DNA of 51,333 bases from an uncultured Ferrovum sp. (GCA_903893215.1 CAITLJ010000052.1:1-51333), one strand, 5' to 3'; shown: positions 17,798-27,034, counted from the first letter of the stretch. Made by a program: numbers and translations. The notes: a model not told the origin generated them from the sequence alone.

Positions 17798-17881
17798 CGG
17801 GTGATTCCTTGGGGTGGGGATGGAGACGGGAAGGGCGACGACACTGGCCGATATTGGCAAATGGGGGGCGTCGCCGAAAAT

Positions 17882-20248
17882 TCAAGCCGTGATCGGCGGG
17901 CTGATCCGCGCGTCCAGCAGACCGCCGCTGCAGCGCCAGGGCGCCACGTTGAGGGCATGGGTACTCACTCCCTGTGCCGTGTGCACCTGCAGTGTGGTGG
18001 CACCGTCATACCCCACCACCTGCAGGGTGAGCGGCTGCCAGCCTTGCTGCAGCGGCGTGATGTGAAGGTGTAGCGTGTTTTCCACCCGCTCCATGCGCAG
18101 GCGATGCACATTGCGCGCGCCGCGCTGGAAGGCGTAAGTGGCACCATCGTCGCTGGTGTAGTCCAGTTGCGCGCTCATCCGACTTGCGCGTCCCAGGATC
18201 GCGTGCAGCTCGATCCGGCTCAGGTCATTGTGCTGGCTGGTGCGTTCGCCGGGCTGCATCGGGATCAGCGCGCCTTCGCGCAGATACATTGGCGTGCTGT
18301 CGCTGCCGGCGTTGGCCGTGATCACGCGGCCGCCGTCCAGGAAGATGCCGGAGCCGCCGTCCATCCAGCGCTGCCGGCCCGGCAGCACCACCGTGCGTTG
18401 CTGCTGGCCAGCATGCACCAGGGGGGCCTGCATCAGGTCGGCACCGATCAGGAACTGGTCATCGATCCGGTCCAGTGCAAGACCGTCCAGACTCTCGTAA
18501 TCATGGAACAGGGGACGCATCACGGCACTGCCATCGGCCGCCTGCTGCAGCCAGAGCTGATAGGTGTAGGGCAGCAGCTTGTAGCGCAGACGCACGAAGT
18601 GGCGGATCACGGCGAGCGCCGCCGGACCGAATGCCCAGGGTTCCTGGTCGGCGGTGAGCGCATTGGCATGGTTGCGGAAGAACGGAAACAGGCAGCCCGC
18701 CTTGTACCAGGCAATCGCCAGTTCGCGGTCGGCATGCCCGCCAAAACCCGGCACGTCAGGGCCATTGAACGGGATGCCGGACAGCGCTAGGTTGAGCGTG
18801 CAGTGGATGCTGGTGCGCAGGTGGTGCCAGTTGCTGATGTTGTCGCCGGTCCACACCGCGGTGTAGCGGCTTGAGCCGGCCGCCGCGCTGCGCGCCAGCA
18901 GGAACGGGCGTTCGTCCGGTCGTGCCTGCAGGAAGCCGGCACGGGTGGCTTCGGCCATGCCGGTGCCATAGATGTTGTGATAGGTCCAGTGGTCCCAGCG
19001 CCCTTGCTGGAAGCGCATGTCATCGACTTCGGCGGCCCCGGTGGCCGGGTCGTTCATGTCCAGCCACGCGCCATCAAAGCCCGATTCGCGGAAGGTGCGT
19101 GCGTAGCCCGCCCACCAGTCACGGCCTGCCGACAGCGAAAAATCCGGAAACCACGTGCGGCCCGGCCAGACAAAACCCACATAGGGCGCCCCTTCCGGAT
19201 TCAGGCAGAAAATTCCGGCATCGAGGCCGCTCTGCGCGACCGCATAGCCGGTCTGCACCTTCACGCCGGGATCGAGGATGGGGACCACCTTGCGGCCATG
19301 ATCCTGCACGCTCTTCAGGTCGGCTTGCAGGTTGCCGAACAGCGCAGGATTGGTGGTGAACACCTTGTAGTCGTCCATGTAGTCGATGTCGAGCCACAGA
19401 CCGTCGTTGGGGAACGCATGTGCCGTGAAGGCGGCGTCCAGGCGCTGCAGGTCGCGCACGCCGCCGTAGCCCCAGCGGCACTGGTGGTGGCCGAGTGACC
19501 ACAGCGGCGGCAGCGGCGTCACGCCCACCAGACGCTGCAGACGGCGGGTGACACTGGCGGCGCTGTTGCCGGCAATCAGGTAAAAGGCCGGCACGCCCTG
19601 ATCCGCGCCAAACCAGACCGCTGGCGGCACTTCGGCGTCCTGACGCCCGTCAAAATACCAGTTGGAACCGGTGTCCATGAACACCGCGCCCGGGTGATCG
19701 ACCAGGATGCCGATCCAGTGGCTGCCCTGACGGATCAGCAGATAAGGCACGGCGGCATACTGCGGATCGGCCTGTCCGTCGGCAATCGTGCTCATCGCAT
19801 GATCAGCCCACACGTCGGCATTCCAGAACTTGGTGCGCCGGCCGGTCTTTTCGAGGCCGGTGGTTTTTTCGCCCTGGCCATAAAAGCGCATGTCCTCGGT
19901 GCGTTCAAGCTGCACCATCCAGGCCGCACCGCAGGCCCCCAGGCTGGCACCGCTGCGCCCGGCCAGCACGGTCTGGCCAGTCACATCACGCAGCACCAGC
20001 TGCCCATCGGCCATGAGCGCCAGTCGATAAGTGTCATCCTGCCCGCGGCAGAAGGTGTCCTCGAGCATGTGTACCACCCGGGCATCGACCGGCCAGCGCT
20101 GCGGATGGCCCAGTTCGAGGTGGAACACATCCTCGCCCAGGCTGCGCAGGTGCACCTGCACCGCGGTGCCGCCCAATTGCAGGTGCGGCTCGGCATAGTC
20201 CGTGCCAAACGAGAAGTTGGAGGGATGACGGATTTTGTTGAAATACAT
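17882..20248 (-). CDS. Glycoside hydrolase family 31 alpha-glycosidase
   Basis: The 788-residue protein is a retaining GH31 enzyme, a family of alpha-glucosidases, alpha-xylosidases and relatives. It has the N-terminal beta-sandwich (RFYGQGEKTTGLEKTGRRTK), a TIM barrel beginning about PPLWSLGHHQCRWGY, the nucleophile Asp397 in GAWLDMNDP and the acid/base Asp469 in WTGDNIS. There is no signal peptide, so it is likely cytosolic and acts on imported oligosaccharides. The ATG at 20248 is preceded by GAGGA at nine bases; an upstream TTG is too close to that site. No sugar transporter or other sugar gene is nearby, so the substrate is not predictable. Length is typical. Confidence 0.92.
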   Translation of the reverse strand: MYFNKIRHPSNFSFGTDYAEPHLQLGGTAVQVHLRSLGEDVFHLELGHPQRWPVDARVVHMLEDTFCRGQDDTYRLALMADGQLVLRDVTGQTVLAGRSGASLGACGAAWMVQLERTEDMRFYGQGEKTTGLEKTGRRTKFWNADVWADHAMSTIADGQADPQYAAVPYLLIRQGSHWIGILVDHPGAVFMDTGSNWYFDGRQDAEVPPAVWFGADQGVPAFYLIAGNSAASVTRRLQRLVGVTPLPPLWSLGHHQCRWGYGGVRDLQRLDAAFTAHAFPNDGLWLDIDYMDDYKVFTTNPALFGNLQADLKSVQDHGRKVVPILDPGVKVQTGYAVAQSGLDAGIFCLNPEGAPYVGFVWPGRTWFPDFSLSAGRDWWAGYARTFRESGFDGAWLDMNDPATGAAEVDDMRFQQGRWDHWTYHNIYGTGMAEATRAGFLQARPDERPFLLARSAAAGSSRYTAVWTGDNISNWHHLRTSIHCTLNLALSGIPFNGPDVPGFGGHADRELAIAWYKAGCLFPFFRNHANALTADQEPWAFGPAALAVIRHFVRLRYKLLPYTYQLWLQQAADGSAVMRPLFHDYESLDGLALDRIDDQFLIGADLMQAPLVHAGQQQRTVVLPGRQRWMDGGSGIFLDGGRVITANAGSDSTPMYLREGALIPMQPGERTSQHNDLSRIELHAILGRASRMSAQLDYTSDDGATYAFQRGARNVHRLRMERVENTLHLHITPLQQGWQPLTLQVVGYDGATTLQVHTAQGVSTHALNVAPWRCSGGLLDARISPPITA

Positions 20249-20496
20249 CGACGGCAATCCTCATTCGGTGCGAAGGGCAGGAAAGATGGCGGTAGCGCGC
20301 GGGCCCCGCCGAGGGCGCGGACGGGGGCGATCGTAGGTGCGTTGCAACATGCAGGTTACCGAAACTTCGCCCGGCCTGCCGCAGGCAAATCCGGTGGCCG
20401 CCGCTCGATCGCGTAAGATGAGGGCCGGAAGCCTCGATGCAGCCAGCGATGGTGCGCATCGACGGATGTCATCACACGAACAGGAGAGCATGGGCC

Positions 20497-20631
20497 ATGC
20501 CAAAAGGACAGCGCAGCAGCAAGGAAGTCAAGAAACCCAAGAAGGACCGCACCGTGGTGGTCAAACCCACTGGCGCGCCGCTGATGGGAACGGTCACTCC
20601 GCCCATGCCGGGTCTGGTCAAGAAGAAATAA
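20497..20631 (+). CDS. Small lysine-rich protein, 44 residues
   Basis: The product begins MPKGQRSSKEVKKPKKDR and ends PPMPGLVKKK. It is very basic, rich in lysine and proline, and has no membrane segment. Short proteins that begin with a similar basic KEVKKPKK stretch are common as unnamed open frames in betaproteobacteria, so I take it as a real gene. AGGAGA about ten bases before the ATG at 20497 supports this start over an ATG six bases upstream. It may bind nucleic acid or be largely disordered; no function is known to me. It is divergent from the GH31 gene and precedes the CBS protein pair. Confidence 0.7.
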   Translation: MPKGQRSSKEVKKPKKDRTVVVKPTGAPLMGTVTPPMPGLVKKK

Positions 20632-20746
20632 GCGGTCGGGACACCCTTTCTGGTGGAGGCGGTGCGCAAGGATTGCGCTATGCTGAAGCACTGAAGTACG
20701 GATCTGCCGATGATTTCCGCTCTGCCTGATGATGGAGAGGTGTTTC

Positions 20747-21346
20747 ATGAGTCCTGTACCTGCTTACCGCCCCCTGCCGCAACAATCGTTGGCCGCCACC
20801 GGCTGCCACGTGCTGGAAGCCTTCAACCCCCCGGAAGTCACACTGGCCTCGCCGGCCCTGCACGTGATGACCGACCTCGTCCGCGTGCCTGCGGCCACCA
20901 TCCCGCCCGATGCCACCCTGCTCGATGTGCACCAGTCGATGCTGGTGCGCGGCGTGCGGCTGCTGCTGGTGGCTGAAGACGACGGCCGCATCCAGGGGCT
21001 GATCACCTCTACCGACCTGCAAGGGGAGCGGCCGCTGGTGCTCACGCTGGAAACCGGTGTGAAGCGCGACGACCTGCGCGTGCGCGAGGTGATGACCAAT
21101 CTCGAACGTCTGGATGCCCTGTCGATCGAGCAGGTGCAACATGCCACGGTGGGCGAGGTGGTGGCCACACTGAAGGCCAGTGGACGCACCCATACGCTGG
21201 TGGTCGGGCCGGACCCGCAGGGCGGTCGGCAACTGGTCGGCATCTTTTCGGCAGCGCAGATTGCGCGGCAACTCGGTGTGGCCATCCAGACGCATGAGAT
21301 TGCCCGCACCTTTGCCGAGATCGAAAGCCTGATCGCCCATCTCTAG
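20747..21346 (+). CDS. Two-CBS-domain protein, first of a tandem pair
   Basis: This 199-residue protein has two CBS motifs (VMTDLVRVPAATIPPDATLL onward, residues 40-100, and VREVMTNLERLDALSIEQVQ onward, 110-185). CBS pairs bind adenosine nucleotides and act as energy or ligand sensors, but here there is no attached catalytic domain. The first ~40 residues (PLPQQSLAATGCHVLEAFNP) are shared with the next gene. GGAGAGG lies six bases before the ATG at 20747. The protein is predicted to be cytosolic. Its target is unknown. Confidence 0.85.
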   Translation: MSPVPAYRPLPQQSLAATGCHVLEAFNPPEVTLASPALHVMTDLVRVPAATIPPDATLLDVHQSMLVRGVRLLLVAEDDGRIQGLITSTDLQGERPLVLTLETGVKRDDLRVREVMTNLERLDALSIEQVQHATVGEVVATLKASGRTHTLVVGPDPQGGRQLVGIFSAAQIARQLGVAIQTHEIARTFAEIESLIAHL

Positions 21347-21485
21347 CATTCGGCGGACACGGTCGGGTTGAAGAAATCACTTTAACAATCTATTGCATTG
21401 CTCTCGGGGTATTGGAGATAGTGTTGAACGCCGTCGGGTTTCCCGGCGCGTCCCTTCCCGTTATCCGGCTTTGGAGAGCGTATCC

Positions 21486-22085
21486 ATGAGTTCTGTATCC
21501 CCGTTCCGTCCGCTGGCCCAACATGCGCTCGCCCACCTGGACTGTCATGTGCTGGGCACGCTCAATCCGCCCGAAGTGCACCTGACCTCGCCGGCCTTGC
21601 TGGTGATGACCGACCTCGCTCGCATGCCTGCAGCCACCATTGCTCCCGACGCCGCCGTGGAGGATGCCCTGCAATCGATGGTGATCCGCGGGGTGCGTCT
21701 GCTGCTGGTGGCGGACGACGACGGGCGGGTACAGGGCATGGTAACGGCGGCGGACCTGCAGGGTGAGCGGCCGGTGGTGGTCAGCCTGGCCACCGGGGTG
21801 TCGCGTAACGAACTGCTGGTGCAAGCTGTGATGACCCCCCTCAACGACCTTGACGCCCTTACCCTTGAGCAGGTCAGGCACGCTTCGGTTGGCGAGGTTG
21901 TGGAAACCCTGAAAGCCTTCGGTTCCACCCACGCCCTCGTGGTGGCACCCGACGCGGCGGGGCGGCACTCCGTGGTTGGCCTGTTCTCTGCAGCGCAGGT
22001 GGCGCGCCAGCTGGGCATGCCGATCCAGACCCACGAAGTGGCGCGCACCTTTGCCCAGATCGAGAGCCTGTTCGCCCATCACTGA
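21486..22085 (+). CDS. Two-CBS-domain protein, second of a tandem pair
   Basis: Exactly as long as its upstream neighbour (199 residues) and similar along the whole length, for example PPEVHLTSPALLVMTDLARM against PPEVTLASPALHVMTDLVRV, and the same IQTHEVARTFAQIESL end. The pair clearly arose by gene duplication. The 139-base gap between them includes an AT-rich segment (TTGAAGAAATCACTTTAACA) that could be a separate promoter, so the copies may be regulated differently. Function as a nucleotide sensor is a family-level inference. Confidence 0.85.
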   Translation: MSSVSPFRPLAQHALAHLDCHVLGTLNPPEVHLTSPALLVMTDLARMPAATIAPDAAVEDALQSMVIRGVRLLLVADDDGRVQGMVTAADLQGERPVVVSLATGVSRNELLVQAVMTPLNDLDALTLEQVRHASVGEVVETLKAFGSTHALVVAPDAAGRHSVVGLFSAAQVARQLGMPIQTHEVARTFAQIESLFAHH

Positions 22086-22162
22086 GGTGCGTTACGCAGG
22101 GGCTTGGGCAGATGGTCGGCGGCCTTTAACATCACGGGTTGTCTGGTCTGCCCGGTCCTGTC

Positions 22163-22528
22163 ATGTCTGCCCCGTCCGTCCCCTCTTTTTGGCCTGCCCA
22201 ATCCGCCCAGCCTGCCCAATCTGCCCAGCCTGGTGACCCCTGCCAGCGTTGCGGCGCCTGCTGCGCGCACTTTCGCGTCTCGTTTTACTGGGCTGAGGCC
22301 GAGCTGATCCCGGCGGCCCTGACCCGGCGGCTTACTCCAGTGCTGGCGTGCATGGCTGGCACCGATCAGGCTGCGCCGCGGTGCACGGCGCTGCATGGCG
22401 TGGTGGGTGAGGGGTGCGCATGCGGCATCTACGCGGTGCGCCCCTCACCGTGCCGCGAAGTGCTGGTCGGCGATGCACAATGCCTGCGCGCCCGCCAGGC
22501 CAAGGGCTTGCCACCCCTCCCAGCCTGA
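22163..22528 (+). CDS. YkgJ-family cysteine-cluster protein
   Basis: The 121-residue product carries CQRCGACCAHFRVSFY, then ALHGVVGEGCACGIY and RPSPCREV, the cysteine pattern of the YkgJ/Fe-S cluster-binding family. Members likely hold a zinc ion or iron-sulfur cluster, with no defined reaction. Before the cluster lies a short repeat, PAQSAQPAQSAQPGD, from an 18-bp DNA repeat. The start at 22163 has no clear ribosome site, so it is uncertain; an upstream GTG or TTG could also serve. It stands alone, 77 bases after the CBS pair. Confidence 0.82.
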   Translation: MSAPSVPSFWPAQSAQPAQSAQPGDPCQRCGACCAHFRVSFYWAEAELIPAALTRRLTPVLACMAGTDQAAPRCTALHGVVGEGCACGIYAVRPSPCREVLVGDAQCLRARQAKGLPPLPA

Positions 22529-22699
22529 TCCGCAACGCTGGTTTTCCTCAAGTTGCCGTCCTGCCGGCCGTTACATGGCGTAGGGCGCGATCACTTGGCA
22601 TAAGCTTTGCGTGAATCCTTGGTTCACACCGCGTCCGGTTTGCCGCCATGCTCGCAGGTGTCGAATGTCAACGCATCCGCTGAACCAGGATCTGTCTTC

Positions 22700-23623
22700 A
22701 TGTGCCAACTTCTTGGACTGAGCGCCAACGCCCCAGTCTCTGCTGCTTTCTCACTGGGCGGGTTCTTCCTGCGCGGGGGCGCCACCGATGATCATGCCGA
22801 TGGTTGGGGGCTGGGGTACTACCAAGGGGACGCTTGCCATTTGCTCACTGATGCGCGCGCCGCCGCCCATTCCCCATTGGCCAGTGAGGTCAAGGCGCAG
22901 GCCATCCGGTCACGCACCCTGATCGCGCATGTGCGCAAGGCCACACAGGGCGCGGTGCATCTCGACAACTGCCATCCGTTCCGGCGCCAACTGTGGGGGC
23001 GCACCTGGCTGTTTGCCCACAACGGCGACCTGAAAGGGGACTGGCCGCTGTGGCCGGGACCGTTCCAGCCGGTGGGGGCGACCGACAGCGAGCGCGCTTT
23101 CTGCAGCCTGCTCAACGGACTGGTCGACCGCTTTGGCACCATCCAGCCAGATCGCGATCAGGTGGCCGCAGCACTGCGCGCGTCCAGCCAGGCATTCAGT
23201 CAGCACGGACCATTCAATTTTTTGCTGAGCGAGGGCGATGCCCTGTTTGCCCATTGCTCCACCCATCTGCATTTCGTGCAGCGCAATTATCCGTTCACCC
23301 GCGCACAGTTGCTCGACAGTGATGAGTCGATCGACTTTGCGGCGCACAACGCCGCCCACGATCGCATCGTGGTGGTGGCTACCCGACCGCTGACCCGCGA
23401 CGAATGCTGGACGCAGATGCAGCCCGGCCAGCTGGAAGTCTTTGTGCGCGGCACCCTGGTGGTCGCGGCGCTGCCGCTTGGCCATTCCAACCAGCGCCTG
23501 AACCAGCACCTGAACCAGCACCTGAACCACCACCCCAACCTGCCCCTGAACCGATATCAGGCCCTGAATCCGCAACAGCAGGACCAACTGCAGTCGGCGC
23601 TGCCCGCTGCGGTCATTGCATGA
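22700..23623 (+). CDS. Class II glutamine amidotransferase (YafJ-like)
   Basis: The protein starts MCQLLGLSAN, so removal of the first Met exposes the Cys nucleophile of N-terminal-nucleophile amidotransferases. Other family marks are DDHADGWGLGYY, IAHVRKATQG, NCHPFRR and FAHNGDLKG. The 307-residue length fits the stand-alone YafJ/EgtC-like group, which releases ammonia from glutamine or cuts gamma-glutamyl bonds; the actual substrate is unknown. Near the C-terminus a 12-bp DNA repeat gives RLNQHLNQHLNHH, outside the conserved fold. The ATG at 22700 is required by the catalytic Cys2. No partner synthase is adjacent. Confidence 0.9.
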   Translation: MCQLLGLSANAPVSAAFSLGGFFLRGGATDDHADGWGLGYYQGDACHLLTDARAAAHSPLASEVKAQAIRSRTLIAHVRKATQGAVHLDNCHPFRRQLWGRTWLFAHNGDLKGDWPLWPGPFQPVGATDSERAFCSLLNGLVDRFGTIQPDRDQVAAALRASSQAFSQHGPFNFLLSEGDALFAHCSTHLHFVQRNYPFTRAQLLDSDESIDFAAHNAAHDRIVVVATRPLTRDECWTQMQPGQLEVFVRGTLVVAALPLGHSNQRLNQHLNQHLNHHPNLPLNRYQALNPQQQDQLQSALPAAVIA

Positions 23624-23669
23624 TCGATTTGCTTAAAGTCGGTTTAAGTGCTGTAGTGCAGGCTTAGCA

Positions 23670-23860
23670 GCATCGATGGTGCCCGGCATGCAGGTGTCGG
23701 GTTAAACGGGAAGCTGGTGCGTCGACTTCGGTCAGCAAAGCCAGCACTGCCCTCGCATCGGTTAAGGGGTCAAGCTGTTCGCATCGTGCCACTGGGCTCT
23801 GCCTGGGAAGGCGCGGCAGCCGGAGTTCGTTCCACCCCTAAGTCCGAATACCGGCCAGCG
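23670..23860 (+). promoter_or_regulatory. Cobalamin (B12) riboswitch
   Basis: The conserved blocks of the B12 riboswitch appear in the right order: GGTGCC (23678), AAACGGGAA (23704-23712), GGTGCG (23716), CACTGCCCTCGCA (23745-23757), GGTTAAGG (23760), the B12-box region GCCACTGGG (23788) with TGGGAAGGCG (23804), and AGTCCGAATACCGGCC (23841-23856). It lies in a 491-bp gene-free stretch before a BtuB-type receptor and would lower expression of the uptake operon when cobalamin is plentiful. The rest of the stretch holds only hairpins. Confidence 0.95.
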
Positions 23861-23911
23861 GTGCATACCTGATACGTGTCGCGCAGGGCGGCCGGGGCGG
23901 GTGAGCTTGGT

Positions 23912-23936
23912 GCCACCCCCCATTTGCAGGGGTGGC
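23912..23936 (+). other. Hairpin downstream of the riboswitch (possible expression platform)
   Basis: GCCACCCC (23912-23919) pairs with GGGGTGGC (23929-23936), and a smaller TGCACC/GGTGCA hairpin follows near 23953. There is no T-run, so if this is the expression platform it may control translation or Rho access rather than intrinsic termination. Inferred from position. Confidence 0.4.
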
Positions 23937-24114
23937 GGGCCGGGACTGCGCTGCACCCATCAGGTGCACCGCGCCGGCGGCGTTCGCCCAGGTTCCCTCA
24001 ACTCAGCGTTTTTGCGGCCTGATGTGTGGTCAGCCATGGACCATGGCGGCTGCACTGCGCGCGATGACGTGAACCCCGGGATGTCGAGGTGACGTTCCGT
24101 CGTGAGTGAATCGC

Positions 24115-26043
24115 ATGTTTCGACTGGTTGACGTCGCTATCCCCCCGCCCCTTGAGCGCCGTCAGGCCCGTCTGCCTTCGCCGCCTTCTGCATTGCGCGC
24201 ACTGCCCGTTGTCCTGGCGGGTCTGACCAGCCTGGCCGGGGTATCGCTGGCCCGGGCTGCAGAGGGCGATGGTGTGCCGTCCGTCGTTCAGCGCGGCCCC
24301 GAAATGGTGGTGACGGCCGCCCGTCTGGCCCAGCCCGTCAACGAAAGCCTTTCCGATGTGCGGGTGATCACGGCCGAGGATCTGGCCGGGGCCGGACAAA
24401 TGTCGCTGGCCGAAATCCTGCGTCAGTATGGTGGCATCGAAACCAGCACGACCGGCGGGGCAGGTCAGCCGGTCAGCCTGTCGATCCGTGGCGCCAGCAC
24501 GGCGCAGACCCTGGTGCTGATCGATGGGCTGCGACTGGGCTCGGCCACCGCCGGTACCACGGCGCTGGAACACATTCCGGTCAACCAGATCGAGCGCATC
24601 GAGATTGTGGCGGGTCCGGTCAGCGGCCTGTATGGCTCGGATGCGATTGGCGGTGCCATTCAGATCTTCACCCGCCAGGCCGGCGCGCAACCGGCCAGCC
24701 AGCTGTCGCTGGGGCTGGGCAGTTACGGTACCCGGCGCATCGACGCCGCGCACAGCGAGCGCGACGGTGCGATCGACTTGAGCGTGGCGGCAGGTGCCCA
24801 AAGCACCACCGGCTTTTCTGCCACCAACGCGTCGGCAGGACCGTTCTTCTATAATCAGAACATCGACCCGCATCGCAACAGCAACCTGAGTGCCAGGCTG
24901 GGCTGGCAGTGGGCCGACGGACATCACATCGGCGTCAGTGTGCTGGACAGTTTTGCAGTCACCTATTACTCCGCTGGTCCGGGGCCCGAGCAACGGAACC
25001 GTCAACGGCTCAGTCAATATGCGTTCACCAGCACCGACCAGTTGCTGCCCGGCTGGTCCAGCCAGTTGAAGATTGGCAGCTCGCGTGATCACTATGCCGA
25101 CGAAGGCCAGTATTCGGATTATTTCGAGACCGAGCAGCATCAGGCGAGCTGGCAGAACACTGTGCAGGTGCCCACCGGCCAGGTGGTCGCTGGCGTGGAC
25201 TATCTGCAGGACCGCGTACTGAGTGATACGCCGTTTACCGTCACCGCCCGCGACAATCGGGCAGCCTATGTGGGTTATACGGGGGCGATCGATGCCCATT
25301 CCTTCGGTGCCAACCTGCGTCACGACGACAACCAGCAGTTCGGCGGAGCCAACAGTGGTGCCCTGGCCTACGGCTATCGCCTGTCACCGCAGGCACGCGT
25401 GCGGGCCAGTTATGGCGCCGGTTTCCGCGCGCCGAGCTTCAACGACCTGTACTACCCTGGCAGCGCCAATCCACTGCTCAAACCGGAACATTCGCGCAGC
25501 ACCGAAGCGGGCGCGGACCTCGACTTTGCCGGCCAGCATGTTTCGCTGACCGCATTCGAGAACCGCATCCACGACAAGATCCTGTTTGTGTACACCGATC
25601 CGGTCAACTTCCTCGGGCAGCCGCTCAACGTATCGGCGGCGCGTACGCGCGGTCTGGAATTGGGTTGGCACACCGAGCTTGGCGGCACCCGGCTGGAGGC
25701 ACGCGGCACCTTGCAGGACCCGGTCAATCTTGACTCGGGTAACCGTCTGCCGCGCAATGCCACCGTATTTGGCACGGCGCGCGCCAGCCGCACCATAGCG
25801 GGTTACGACGTGGCGCTGGAAGCGCAAGGTTCCGGCGCCCGTTTTGACTCGCTGACGCAGGCATCTGAAAGGCGCATGGGCGGCTACACGCTGTTCAACC
25901 TGGCGGTTGCTCATGCCCTTGGTACCGCCTGGCAGGCCGACCTGCGCTGGAACAACCTGCTTGCCCATCGTTACACGCAGGCCTATGGCTACAACACGCC
26001 GGGCAGCAACCTGATGGGCACCCTTACCTGGCGGGCACCGTGA
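24115..26043 (+). CDS. btuB: TonB-dependent vitamin B12 receptor
   Basis: The 642-residue protein is a BtuB-type outer-membrane transporter. A signal sequence ends near SLARAAEG, a TonB box (EMVVTAARL) follows, then the plug (VRVITAEDLAGAGQMSLAEI, IRGASTAQTLVLIDGLRLGS, VNQIERIEIVAGPVSGLYGS) and a barrel that ends LMGTLTWRAP. The position directly after a cobalamin riboswitch and before btuCDF makes B12 or related corrinoids the clear substrate. I use the ATG at 24115; a GTG nine bases upstream is also in frame and neither has a strong ribosome site, which would fit translational control by the riboswitch. Confidence 0.94.
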   Translation: MFRLVDVAIPPPLERRQARLPSPPSALRALPVVLAGLTSLAGVSLARAAEGDGVPSVVQRGPEMVVTAARLAQPVNESLSDVRVITAEDLAGAGQMSLAEILRQYGGIETSTTGGAGQPVSLSIRGASTAQTLVLIDGLRLGSATAGTTALEHIPVNQIERIEIVAGPVSGLYGSDAIGGAIQIFTRQAGAQPASQLSLGLGSYGTRRIDAAHSERDGAIDLSVAAGAQSTTGFSATNASAGPFFYNQNIDPHRNSNLSARLGWQWADGHHIGVSVLDSFAVTYYSAGPGPEQRNRQRLSQYAFTSTDQLLPGWSSQLKIGSSRDHYADEGQYSDYFETEQHQASWQNTVQVPTGQVVAGVDYLQDRVLSDTPFTVTARDNRAAYVGYTGAIDAHSFGANLRHDDNQQFGGANSGALAYGYRLSPQARVRASYGAGFRAPSFNDLYYPGSANPLLKPEHSRSTEAGADLDFAGQHVSLTAFENRIHDKILFVYTDPVNFLGQPLNVSAARTRGLELGWHTELGGTRLEARGTLQDPVNLDSGNRLPRNATVFGTARASRTIAGYDVALEAQGSGARFDSLTQASERRMGGYTLFNLAVAHALGTAWQADLRWNNLLAHRYTQAYGYNTPGSNLMGTLTWRAP

Positions 26044-26074
26044 TGCATTGCATTGTGTGGCAGGAACCCTGTCC

Positions 26075-27034
26075 ATGCTGAGTCTGCGCGCTGGACAGGC
26101 CTGCTGGATGGTGTCGGCCGGCGCCCATGTCGGGGTGCTTCTGTTTGGCCACTGGCTGCCTTTGCCGGCGCTCACGGCAGCCTCTGTCGATGCAGGCTTG
26201 GTGGATCATGGGTCGGCGGTGGTCACAGCGGCGGGTGCTGTGTTCGAGCAGACCGTAGACCTGATGCCTGCGGCACCCCGGACGGCGCCTAGGGCTGCAG
26301 CGGCCGCAATGGTCGCGTCGGTTGCGCCGGTCGCCAGGCTGCCGGCACACCAGATCGCAAATGGGTCTGCGCAGGCCGATGTGCCGGCACCCAAGACCGC
26401 AGGCGGGTCTGCGCGGGCCGATGTGCCGGCACGCCAGACCGCAAATGGGTCTGCGCAGGCCGATGTGCCGGCACCCAAGACCGCAGGCGGGTCTGCGCAG
26501 GCCGATGCGCCGGCCGATGTACCGGCCCCCACCACTACTGCGGCGGTCACACCTGCCGTCAACACCGCCAGGGCGACCTCGTCCCTGCTCACGGACATCG
26601 TGCCGACAGCCGCGCCGGATTCCGCTGCGCCGGTGCCCGGCCTCGACCGTCCGGCAGTTGGCGCTGCCAGCCATGGCGCGACGATGGCTGCGGTGGCGGG
26701 CAAAGCCAGTATCGGGACGCCGGGCAACAATTTGTCAGCCGAGCCGGCGCTGGGCGTGCGCTACCTTGCTTCGCCCATGCCGGCCTACCCGCTTGCAGCC
26801 CGACGCCTGGGCGAGGAAGGGGTGGTGCTGGTGCGCGTGCAGGTCGACGTGGATGGCCAGCCAGGCGCGCTGCGCGTGGTCGAGGGTTCCGGTTTTGTCG
26901 AGCTCGACCACGCAGCGCTCGCGGCGCTGCGCACCTGGCGTTTTTTGCCCGCGCAGCGCGGCGGTGAGCGCTTGCCCGGCGTGATTGACGTGCCCGTTCG
27001 CTTCCGCCTCAACGCCGGACTGGCAGCCCGGTGA
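26075..27034 (+). CDS. tonB: TonB energy-transducing protein with repetitive linker
   Basis: The 319-residue product has one N-terminal membrane helix (about residues 10-30), a long Ala-rich linker and a C-terminal TonB domain (SPMPAYPLAARRLGEEGVVL through VPVRFRL). It should couple the inner-membrane proton gradient to BtuB. The linker is not the usual Pro-Glu/Pro-Lys stretch; residues ~95-150 are 14-residue repeats such as ANGSAQADVPAPKT. The ATG at 26075 has AGGAA eight bases upstream. No exbB or exbD gene is adjacent, so the motor proteins must come from elsewhere. Its stop overlaps the start of btuC. Confidence 0.9.
   Translation: MLSLRAGQACWMVSAGAHVGVLLFGHWLPLPALTAASVDAGLVDHGSAVVTAAGAVFEQTVDLMPAAPRTAPRAAAAAMVASVAPVARLPAHQIANGSAQADVPAPKTAGGSARADVPARQTANGSAQADVPAPKTAGGSAQADAPADVPAPTTTAAVTPAVNTARATSSLLTDIVPTAAPDSAAPVPGLDRPAVGAASHGATMAAVAGKASIGTPGNNLSAEPALGVRYLASPMPAYPLAARRLGEEGVVLVRVQVDVDGQPGALRVVEGSGFVELDHAALAALRTWRFLPAQRGGERLPGVIDVPVRFRLNAGLAAR
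26341..26524 (+). repeat. 42-bp in-frame tandem repeat in the TonB linker
   Basis: Four 42-bp units start at 26357, 26399, 26441 and 26483, with a partial unit before them. Units 1 and 3 are nearly identical and differ from 2 and 4, so the larger period is 84 bp. Each encodes 14 residues (ANGSAQADVPAPKT or AGGSAQADAPADVP type), so unit gain or loss keeps the frame. Confidence 0.93.

Noticed and set aside
20341-20348. GTTGCAAC palindrome before the GH31 gene as a sugar-repressor operator
   Set aside because: It is only 8 bp long, with no second copy and no regulator gene nearby.
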